This document shows, piece after piece, positions 1 to 6,021 of a DNA stretch of 6,190 nucleotides. Source of the stretch: Prevotellaceae bacterium UBA4336 (GTDB lineage: Bacteria; Bacteroidota; Bacteroidia; Bacteroidales; Bacteroidaceae); NCBI GenBank assembly GCA_002394305.1, contig DGTM01000045.1, positions 60,805-66,994 on the forward strand, given 5' to 3'. The notes under the pieces were generated by a model. It saw nothing but the letters and a program-made list of their open reading frames with translations, was not told the DNA's origin and did no database searches. The translations under genes were made by a program, and so were the position numbers. Position 1 is the first letter of the stretch, and every line of letters starts with the position of its first letter.

Positions 1-64
1 GGGTCTTCCGAAATAAGAGCCTGGCTCTTCCTGAAGGACCGCCCGGCGTGTTATACAAAAAGCA

Positions 65-98
65 AGGGGATGCGTCTGCTTTGTCAGGCGCATCCCCT
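65..98 (-). terminator. Probable intrinsic terminator of the large surface-protein gene
   Basis: Bases 66-74 and 89-97 are perfect reverse complements (GGGGATGCG / CGCATCCCC), with A65-T98 extending the stem by one pair and 75-78/85-88 extending it inward. On the minus strand the hairpin is followed by TTGCTTTTTG, a U-rich tract, as expected for a factor-independent terminator of the minus-strand gene ending at 233. The inner stem pairs a little better on the plus strand (a T-G wobble there is an A-C mismatch on the minus strand), but the plus-strand 3' side (TCTGTAATTCC) is poor in U. A bidirectional terminator serving a convergent gene outside the window is possible. Confidence 0.55.
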
Positions 99-171
99 CT
101 GTAATTCCCCTTTCCCTTGTCCTGGGTCCGGGGGGCGGGACTATTAAGGTGAGGCTTTACTTAATCAATAC

Positions 172-224
172 CTTGAGCTTCGCTCGAGCTCGTTCACGCT
201 CGGTGAAGCATGAGCGAGCTCAAG
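172..224. repeat. Large imperfect palindrome just after the stop codon of the surface-protein gene
   Basis: The arms 172-185 and 212-224 pair over 13 bp with one bulged T at 180 (CTTGAGCT plus CGCTC against GAGCG plus AGCTCAAG). The 26-nt loop contains a second small inverted repeat, TTCAC (193-197) and GTGAA (203-207). It begins 8 bp after the TGA at 233-235. It lacks a following U-tract on the minus strand, so it is not a classic terminator; it could protect the 3' end of the mRNA or be a short intergenic repeat element. The rest of 98-232 shows no gene. Confidence 0.5.
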
Positions 225-232
225 CTTCACGC

Positions 233-3200
233 TCACTTAATCACGACCTTTCTTCCGCCATTGATGTAGAGGCCGGGCTTCGTGGGTTTGCCAGTGAGTT
301 TGCGACCGCTGAGGTCGAACCAGCCGCCAGAATGGTCAATGGTCAATGGTGAATGGTCAATGGTTTCGATTCCGTCTGCGGCATCTTCTGTGATGGTGCT
401 GAACCAGACGTTCCAGGGAGAGATGTTATAGGCCTCGCTGCAGCCGGCGGGAACATGGAGCGTGGCTCCTGTCAGGCCGTCGAAGGCGTAGCTGTCGCCA
501 ATGGCAGGCCATGCCCAGGAGAAGCCGGGATAGATGCCGCCGCCCGTGGGAGGCGTGGTGGCGAGGATGTGGACGTCCTTCAGGTTCGGCAGGTTGCTGA
601 AGCTGCTGTAGCCGAAGGCTTCGATGGTCTCGGGCAGAAGCACTTCGCGCAGATTGCTGCAACCGGTGAAGGCGCTGTTGCCAATGAACTTGATGCCGGA
701 CTCGAACTCAACCTCCTCCAGCTGCGAGCAGTCGGCGAAAGCACTGCCATCCACACCTGTGACGTAGTAGTTGCGTGCCTTGTTGGGAACTGTCACAAGC
801 CCCGCTGTACTCTGGTCGATGGCGGTGTTGTAGCCTCCGTCAACCCAGGTGCCGTTCTCGTCGTGTCCATCTACCCATTCGCCATAGACGGTGCAGGTGC
901 TGCCGTCGAGGGTCGTCACGGCGTAGGTCACGGGAACCTTCTGCACAGTCTCTTCCGTGAACCTGACATCCTCAATGACATTCACGTTGACCCACACTTG
1001 GGGATATTCTGTACCCAGCTTCTCTTCGTCGTAGTAGTGCGTGTAGAAATGGATTTGCGTGGAGCCTGTCCTTATCTCGGGCATCATCATCGGGTCGGGA
1101 GCAGAGATGTGGAACACGCCTGTCCTGCGGCCTGTCGCATTATCGTATTCTGCTTCCACCTGTATGGTGGCGCTGTTGCTGTTTTCTATTACGTCGAACT
1201 CGATGTTGGCTGTCGAGTTGGCAGGCGTGAGCTGGACGGTGATGGTGGCGGGAGTCTGCTGCGACTTCATGATGGTGATGGTCTTGCGGTCCACGTCCAT
1301 GCCTTCGCAGAGGACACTTCCCCAGTCGTTCTCGGGATTGACGATGCGCAAGTTAACTGTTCCCTTGCGGTTCGAGCCGTCGGCGGCTGTGGCGGTAATG
1401 CCTACCTCCATCATGTCGGGATAGCCGATGATGGTCACAAGGCCGTTTGCATCGACTGTTGCGACGCTCTCGTCCTCAGAAGTCCATACAACAGCGGTGT
1501 TGTCGGCATTGGCGGGATAGACGTTTGCTTCAAGCTGTACGGTCGTGGAGCCAAGTTCGCTGCTTCTCACGCTGAGCCAGGTTCCTGTGGCGCTGGTGAC
1601 GTGTACCCTCTCCACCATGATGGTGCCGGGCTTGCGGGTGGGCAGGTCGGCGACAATCTTCGGGAACCAGTTCCAGCGGTAGCTGTTCTTGTACTTCTCC
1701 AGTGTGCCTTGGAAATCCACGACGTGCAGGGTCGTGCCATTGGCAAGGAGAGCTGCCTTGTCGAAGGTGCCGTTCTCTTCGCTCGTGACGATGAAGGGAG
1801 GTTCGGGGGCGAAGCAATAGACGTCGGTCAGGCCTGTGTAGCGCATGGCATTCCCCCTGATGGTATCCACGTTGCAGCCTATCTCCACGGTCTTCGCGCT
1901 GTGGTAGGTGCCGGGTTCCGCCTCCTTGTCGGTCACATTCTGCGGAATGTAAGTCACGCGGTCGGTGTAGCGGACGTTCTCGATGAAGCCTGTCCAGCGG
2001 TCGAAGGTGCTGTACCAGCTGCGGTTGTTGGCGGCATCAGCGCCGAAGTACTGGTCGCTTGCAGGCATCTTGCCCTCGCAGTCGATGGTCAGGACACCCA
2101 GCTCGTCAAGCTCCCAAGTGCCTTTCTCGCCAACACTGCCGCCTGTGGGCAGCTGCGGTTCGCCGTAGCGCTCATCAACGGCGAAGTTCATGTCGCGCCA
2201 CATGGGAGCCTTGCGGTAGGCGTTCATGTAGTCGGCGGGAACATACGCTGTGATGCTTGTGAGCGGACGGTCGCCGAAGGCTGTCTCGTTGATTTTCGGA
2301 GGCTTTGGGCTTGCGCTGTAGATGCGGCTGATGCCCGTGCCGGCAAGGGAGCTGGCGTTGATGCTCCAGCAGTCGTCGGTCACATCGATGCTCTTCAGTG
2401 CCGCGCAGTTCTTGAACATATTGCTATATACCTGGAGTGCCCGTCCGCGGAAGACGACGCTCTCCAGGGCTGTGCAGCCCTCGAAGACGCCGGAGGCGGC
2501 GTAGTTAATACCGCCCATGTCGATGCTCTTCAGGCTTGTGCAGTCCTTGAAGGTATAGTAGCCTATCTTGCCGCCCTTGCCATAGAGCGTGACATCGGCC
2601 AGGCTCGTGCAGCCCTCGAAGGCGCGGTCGCCAATCTCCGTTACATTCCCCATATCGGCTTTGGTCAGGCTTGAGCAGCCCTTGAAGGTCTCGCTGCCGA
2701 TGCTCTCCACGCCTTCAAGGTTGATGCTCTTGAGCTTCGAGAGGCCCTTGAATGCTTCGTTGCCGAGCTTCGTCATTGCTGGCGAGAGGACAATCTCCTC
2801 GACGTTGGGCAGGTCGTTGGTACCGAAACCTGTCCAATTCAGCTCCGTGGCATTGCCCAGAAACTCCACGCGCTTGACGGAGGGCTGGAGATAGAAACCG
2901 TCTATGCCGCCTTCCGAAGTGTTCGAGCTTGCTATGAGCGTGCCGTCGGAGTAGATGACCCAGAGGCCGTCGTAGTATTTGCCGCTCTTCACCACATTGC
3001 CGTGTTCGCCAGTGTAGAAGGCAAACAGTCGCCAATAGATGTTGGCCATATACTTGGTCATATATTCCTCCGGCACATCGAGCGTAACACCCTTTTGTCC
3101 TGTAGCACCAGCACGGCGACGACCACTTGAGCCAGAACCATTAGAACCCAAGCCCACAAATGTCTCGGCAGTCACTTCGGGAGGCGTGGCGGCAGAGAGT

Positions 3201-4960
3201 GCCATCACGTCAACATTTGTGCAGCCGTCGAAAGCATTCTTGCCGATGGACTGCAGTTCTGAACCAAACGAGTAATTTCTGATGTTAGAGCAGCCTGCAA
3301 AGGCGCGGTCGCCAATGGTTTGCACCTTGGGGAAACTAATACTCGTCAATGAAGAACAATTCTCAAAAACATTATCACCCAATTCTTTTATGCCCGTTGC
3401 ATTTACGCTGAGCAGATTGACACAGCCATAAAAAGCATTACGGCCAACGGTGGTGATACCGTCTCCCATTTCAATCTTGCGGATATACTCACGATAGCCA
3501 TACCAAGGTACTGCGGTCGGGGTGCTCCAGAAAAGATTATTGGCATTGCCGCTGATGGTCAATGTGCCAGAAGCATCAAGTTCCCATTTCCAATGGCTAT
3601 ATTCGTTGACAACAGGATAATCAAATATCTTTTGCATCTTAAGACTGTTCCACGGAGATTGCTCATACTGGCTGGAATAGTAAGGTGGAACACATAAAAA
3701 TGTCTGACTGGATGTCAGGTTGCTAAACGCATCACTTGATGTCTGGGGGCAATCACCAAATACATAAATGTAACTCAAGGGAGTAGCCTTGAAAGCGTTA
3801 TTGCCGATATATTTGAATCCCTCCGTGGTATTCTTGTTCAAGTAAATACTATTAAGACTTACTTTTGTCACACCGGAATTTTCAAAGGCACTATTGCCTA
3901 TGGTCTGGATGCGAGGCAAGTTTACCATGTTTAGTTGCTGGCAGCCATAGAAAGCATTCTCTCCGATGTTGATGATATTATCCAAATGTGCTTCAATTCC
4001 GGATGAGTTGACAAAATGCAATGCAGTACAGCCATTAAATGTGTTTTTGCCAATTGTTGTGGTATAAATACTCGCCGATGAGATACTTGAAGCAAAAGAA
4101 TGCCAGGGCCTGTCCGATGGATTTGCGTAGTCTCTATCTTGATAGATATAAAGGGTATTAGGGCTATACAACCAATATCCTAATTCTCCGTAGTAGAACT
4201 TAACATTTGAGTTGAATTGTGGGATGTATTGACCATACTTGGACGGCGGTGCTATATATGTTACACCCGAAAGGTCACAATACGGATGATTTTTCCTGCC
4301 ACTTCCATCAGGTAGCCATGTGATACTTTCATTTGGGGTTAATTCCCAATAATTGTTGCACAACAAAGTATTGTTGGGTGGTAATTTGATATATGAGCCT
4401 TCCTTCCATAAGCCTGGACAATCTACGAAGACACTATCTCCTACAGTGGTGAGATTATCTTCCAAAATCACTTGCTTTAATTGTGCGCATTTTTTAAAGG
4501 CTTCGGCACCAAGGGACTTTACGCATGTCAAATCTAACGATGATACGCCTGTAGTGGTACAGCACCCTGCGCCTTCAAAAGCATTCCTTTTTATTACCAA
4601 ATCCGCATTGTTGCGAGATTCAAAGATAATATCATTCGCATAAGCGAGATAGTGAAAAGCCCATTCTCCAATTGTTTTTGTGTTTTTAGATATGCGTATC
4701 GATTTTATCTCGGTGCAATAACCATCCCAAGGAGCAGGAGTTACATTGCGCGTGACATAGTAAATATTACGATCAGACATATAATTTCGACGATACGTGC
4801 AAACTCTATCCGGAATAGTGGTAGCATCCACATACAACTCTCCTTGATCGGAAATCTTCCATGTTCCGCCGTTCTTGAATGTGCCTGATGCAATGTCTGC
4901 CCAGACTGCACTCCCCGCCGTCACTAATAAGCAAAGGAGCAGAAGTAGTCGTTTCTTCAT
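233..4960 (-). CDS. BspA-like leucine-rich-repeat surface protein with Ig-like region and C-terminal sorting-type tail
   Basis: 1575 residues, function of this family: secreted or cell-surface binding (adhesion) proteins of Bacteroidales; the ligand here is unknown. Residues 1-21 are a signal peptide ending in AVWA before D22; Cys10 is not in a good lipobox. Then come LRR_5/BspA-type modules at about 25-258, 261-446, 456-650, 663-930 and 947-1104, with units such as IGENAFYGCQQLNMVNLP. Each opens with a W...G.L.I header and closes with a cap like LHVP..Y...W...I. Residues 1114-1206 look like a bacterial Ig-like (Big_2) domain (VWTSEDESVATVDANGLVT), 1215-1335 may be a second beta-sandwich, and 1345-1525 is a final LRR block. 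A heptamer-encoded linker (1533-1544) leads to a tail ending KVVIK. The start ATG follows an A-rich stretch (AAACTAAACAAAA), with no Shine-Dalgarno site, as is normal in Bacteroidetes. Base composition differs sharply between the N-terminal third and the rest. Family call is firm; ligand and exact export route are inference. Confidence 0.93.
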   Translation of the reverse strand: MKKRLLLLLCLLVTAGSAVWADIASGTFKNGGTWKISDQGELYVDATTIPDRVCTYRRNYMSDRNIYYVTRNVTPAPWDGYCTEIKSIRISKNTKTIGEWAFHYLAYANDIIFESRNNADLVIKRNAFEGAGCCTTTGVSSLDLTCVKSLGAEAFKKCAQLKQVILEDNLTTVGDSVFVDCPGLWKEGSYIKLPPNNTLLCNNYWELTPNESITWLPDGSGRKNHPYCDLSGVTYIAPPSKYGQYIPQFNSNVKFYYGELGYWLYSPNTLYIYQDRDYANPSDRPWHSFASSISSASIYTTTIGKNTFNGCTALHFVNSSGIEAHLDNIINIGENAFYGCQQLNMVNLPRIQTIGNSAFENSGVTKVSLNSIYLNKNTTEGFKYIGNNAFKATPLSYIYVFGDCPQTSSDAFSNLTSSQTFLCVPPYYSSQYEQSPWNSLKMQKIFDYPVVNEYSHWKWELDASGTLTISGNANNLFWSTPTAVPWYGYREYIRKIEMGDGITTVGRNAFYGCVNLLSVNATGIKELGDNVFENCSSLTSISFPKVQTIGDRAFAGCSNIRNYSFGSELQSIGKNAFDGCTNVDVMALSAATPPEVTAETFVGLGSNGSGSSGRRRAGATGQKGVTLDVPEEYMTKYMANIYWRLFAFYTGEHGNVVKSGKYYDGLWVIYSDGTLIASSNTSEGGIDGFYLQPSVKRVEFLGNATELNWTGFGTNDLPNVEEIVLSPAMTKLGNEAFKGLSKLKSINLEGVESIGSETFKGCSSLTKADMGNVTEIGDRAFEGCTSLADVTLYGKGGKIGYYTFKDCTSLKSIDMGGINYAASGVFEGCTALESVVFRGRALQVYSNMFKNCAALKSIDVTDDCWSINASSLAGTGISRIYSASPKPPKINETAFGDRPLTSITAYVPADYMNAYRKAPMWRDMNFAVDERYGEPQLPTGGSVGEKGTWELDELGVLTIDCEGKMPASDQYFGADAANNRSWYSTFDRWTGFIENVRYTDRVTYIPQNVTDKEAEPGTYHSAKTVEIGCNVDTIRGNAMRYTGLTDVYCFAPEPPFIVTSEENGTFDKAALLANGTTLHVVDFQGTLEKYKNSYRWNWFPKIVADLPTRKPGTIMVERVHVTSATGTWLSVRSSELGSTTVQLEANVYPANADNTAVVWTSEDESVATVDANGLVTIIGYPDMMEVGITATAADGSNRKGTVNLRIVNPENDWGSVLCEGMDVDRKTITIMKSQQTPATITVQLTPANSTANIEFDVIENSNSATIQVEAEYDNATGRRTGVFHISAPDPMMMPEIRTGSTQIHFYTHYYDEEKLGTEYPQVWVNVNVIEDVRFTEETVQKVPVTYAVTTLDGSTCTVYGEWVDGHDENGTWVDGGYNTAIDQSTAGLVTVPNKARNYYVTGVDGSAFADCSQLEEVEFESGIKFIGNSAFTGCSNLREVLLPETIEAFGYSSFSNLPNLKDVHILATTPPTGGGIYPGFSWAWPAIGDSYAFDGLTGATLHVPAGCSEAYNISPWNVWFSTITEDAADGIETIDHSPLTIDHSGGWFDLSGRKLTGKPTKPGLYINGGRKVVIK
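236..328 (-). other. C-terminal sorting-type tail of the surface protein (residues 1545-1575)
   Basis: The last 31 residues contain WFDLSGRKL, then GLYINGGRKVVIK. This matches the short conserved tail pattern (YdLsGrr...GlYi.nGrKv.iK) found at the end of many secreted Prevotella and Bacteroides proteins and resembling the type IX secretion C-terminal domain. By family knowledge it would direct outer-membrane passage or attachment; that it works through type IX secretion here is inference, as no secretion genes are in the window. Confidence 0.7.
330..364 (-). repeat. Five tandem 7-bp repeats (ACCATTG/ACCATTC) inside the coding region
   Basis: On the minus strand 364-330 reads ACCATTG, ACCATTC, ACCATTG, ACCATTG, ACCATTC, five units with only the last base varying. 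It encodes residues 1533-1544 (TIDHSPLTIDHS), the linker directly before the C-terminal tail. Because 7 is not a multiple of 3, gain or loss of one unit would shift the frame of the tail. Confidence 0.9.
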
Positions 4961-5033
4961 TTTTGTTTAGTTTAGTTTGTTTGTAAGTTTATTAGTTTTA
5001 TGAGTTAATTCGTTCTTATGTTCGGAAAGGGAC

Positions 5034-5061
5034 AAAAAAAACGTGGACTTCATCGTCTACG
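5034..5061 (-). terminator. Intrinsic terminator ending the structured RNA
   Basis: On the minus strand CGTAGAC (5061-5055), loop GATGAA (5054-5049), GTCCACG (5048-5042), then eight U residues (5041-5034). Six of seven base pairs form, with one A-C mismatch in the middle. Its 5' base overlaps the last base of the RNA's closing helix. It lies upstream of the surface-protein gene, so it either ends an independent small RNA or is an attenuator for that gene. Confidence 0.6.
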
Positions 5062-5180
5062 CTTATCGAGGTATCGGCAAACACCATTGCACCATATACG
5101 AGTAAAAGCCCACGCCTTGCGACGTGAGCATTAGTCTTTTACTCCAGGTGCTTTCTTAATTTTGCCGAATTTCGATAAGC
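5034..5180 (-). ncRNA. Candidate structured RNA, long hairpin with GCAA tetraloop and 3' terminator
   Basis: Read on the minus strand, nested helices pair in order: 5172-5180 with 5061-5069 (GCTTATCGA / TCGATAAGC, 9 bp), 5161-5167 with 5075-5081 (CGGCAAA / TTTGCCG), 5147-5151 with 5089-5093 (GCACC / GGTGC), 5137-5144 with 5100-5107 (GAGTAAAA / TTTTACTC), and an apical stem 5121-5129 with 5108-5116 closed by a GCAA loop at 5117-5120. Two G-U wobbles in the apical stem become A-C mismatches on the plus strand, so the minus strand is the transcript. A terminator with eight U residues follows. The shape, one long rod with internal loops, recalls 6S RNA and the Bacteroidales-1 class, but I cannot assign a family. 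It lies 73 bp before the surface-protein start, so it may be its leader or a separate small RNA. Confidence 0.65.
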
Positions 5181-5269
5181 AAGAATATAACTAACGCTTC
5201 TTGTCTATATGTCTAATTCCTTTGTTTATGCCATAGGCTACTCTGTTACGTTATTATATATATGTCCGA

Positions 5270-5277
5270 CAAACTTA
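5270..5277 (-). promoter_or_regulatory. Possible -7 promoter box upstream of the structured RNA
   Basis: The minus strand reads TAAGTTTG, a full match to the Bacteroidetes TAnnTTTG box, just after the stop of the PIN gene. No TTG lies at the expected distance upstream, so only half the promoter is visible. Transcription from it would begin near 5262 and give an RNA with about 80 nt before the first helix. Read-through from the upstream operon is the alternative. Confidence 0.3.
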
Positions 5278-5295
5278 TCTATCGTCTCTCTTGTC

Positions 5296-5709
5296 TTATC
5301 GATTAGTATTCAGCCTGTCTATCAGTTCCGTGAATTTCAGGATAGGTATGCCTGCGTGCTGCTTCATGTCGGTGAGGTCGCGGTCACCACTGACGATGTA
5401 ATCCACAGGAACACTCTCCGCCATCGAAAGAAGATAGAGGTCTTTCGTGTCGCGGATGTCAGACTTTGCTTCAACGGTGATATCTGTGAAGTGGCAAACG
5501 TCGTAAATCATTTCGAAGAAGTAGTAGCGTGTCTCAGCAGATATGAGGCGGTCGAACTTCTCGCGGGCAATTACGCCACGGATTTCGTCTAATTGTTGTT
5601 CGCAAACATAAACTTCCACATCGTGGCGGCACAGCACATCAGCAAGTGACGCAAGCCGTTTGCCAATCATGAACGAAATCCATAGATTCGTGTCGAACAG
5701 AATCTTCAT
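5296..5709 (-). CDS. PIN-domain ribonuclease, putative toxin of a VapBC-like toxin-antitoxin pair
   Basis: 137 residues, the usual length of a single PIN domain. The acidic residues expected to bind the catalytic metal ions are visible: D6 in ILFDTN, E42 in QLDEIR, D87/D90 in RDTKDLYLL, and D109/D111 in IVSGDRDL. The pattern best fits the PIN_3 / COG1569 group annotated as toxin component, PIN family. Such proteins are Mg-dependent RNases that cleave tRNA or other RNA when freed from their antitoxin; the target here is unknown. The ATG overlaps the upstream stop as ATGA, indicating translational coupling, and a purine-rich stretch (AGGAAAGGA) sits just before it. All catalytic positions look intact, so it should be active. 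Co-transcribed with the gene at 5706-5897. A housekeeping RNase role is less likely given the partner. Confidence 0.85.
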   Translation of the reverse strand: MKILFDTNLWISFMIGKRLASLADVLCRHDVEVYVCEQQLDEIRGVIAREKFDRLISAETRYYFFEMIYDVCHFTDITVEAKSDIRDTKDLYLLSMAESVPVDYIVSGDRDLTDMKQHAGIPILKFTELIDRLNTNR

Positions 5710-5897
5710 AATCCTTTCCTGTAAGCGTTTATTTCAGCCTGTATCTCCTCGTCGGTAATTTGCTGAGCTTTCGGGCAGGAATTGATGAACCGCTCAATTG
5801 AGGAACGGCGGCGGCGCATCGTCCAACCCATGCGCAAAGCCAGCGTCTCAACGAAAGCCGCATCTTGCAGGGGAACTGATAATACCAAGTCTTCCAT
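5706..5897 (-). CDS. Small antitoxin-like protein upstream of the PIN toxin
   Basis: 63 residues. Its place directly before a PIN gene, with a 4-base ATGA overlap, and its size are those of a type II antitoxin, which would bind and inhibit the PIN protein and repress the operon. The N-terminus (LVLSVP) could form a beta strand as in ribbon-helix-helix DNA-binding proteins, followed by helical segments: LQDAAFVETLALRMGW, a basic MRRRRSS run at residues 28-34, and a charged C-terminal helix ITDEEIQAEINAYRK that likely contacts the toxin. I do not recognise a specific named family. The start is supported by the promoter, which places the RNA start about 20 bases upstream. Confidence 0.7.
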   Translation of the reverse strand: MEDLVLSVPLQDAAFVETLALRMGWTMRRRRSSIERFINSCPKAQQITDEEIQAEINAYRKGL

Positions 5898-5923
5898 ATT
5901 ACTATTTATTTGTATTCACACTG

Positions 5924-5953
5924 CAAAGATACGACTTTTTCTTTGCTTTACAA
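5924..5953 (-). promoter_or_regulatory. Bacteroidetes-type promoter of the toxin-antitoxin operon
   Basis: The minus strand has TTG (5953-5951), a 19-bp spacer, then TATCTTTG (5931-5924), matching the known Bacteroidetes housekeeping promoter (TTTG, about 19-21 bp, TAnnTTTG). Transcription would start near 5918, leaving a leader of about 20 bases before the antitoxin ATG at 5897. Confidence 0.8.
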
Positions 5954-5973
5954 CAATAACGCTAAGAAAAAGT
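5934..5973. promoter_or_regulatory. Perfect 10-bp inverted repeat around the operon promoter, possible operator
   Basis: ACTTTTTCTT at 5934-5943 and AAGAAAAAGT at 5964-5973 are exact reverse complements separated by 20 bp. One arm lies in the spacer between the two promoter boxes and the other upstream of the TTG box, so a dimeric repressor such as the antitoxin bound here would block RNA polymerase. The operator role is inference. Confidence 0.45.
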
Positions 5974-6021
5974 TCTTTGTTTATATTTTGTTGTTTCATT
6001 TAATAAACGTACTCAACTTTC

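Noticed and set aside
3..104. Plus-strand open frame from the window edge to a TAA at 102-104, possible tail of a convergent gene
   Set aside because: Only 33 codons with no recognisable motif, and its end overlaps the terminator hairpin at 65-98.
353..2674. 773-codon open frame on the plus strand, fully antisense to the surface-protein gene
   Set aside because: It has no recognisable domain, is rich in Ala, Gly, Val and Cys as expected for an antisense frame of GC-rich repeat coding, and the opposite strand encodes an unmistakable LRR protein. It also stops where the composition becomes less GC-rich.
4931..4960. Lipoprotein signal at Cys10 of the surface protein
   Set aside because: The residues before the Cys are LLLL, lacking the small residue expected at the -1 position of a lipobox, whereas AVWA-D gives a good ordinary signal-peptidase site at 21/22.
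5209..5592. 127-codon open frame on the plus strand opposite the PIN gene
   Set aside because: It lies mostly antisense to the PIN domain, whose catalytic motifs are clear, and has no domain or promoter of its own.
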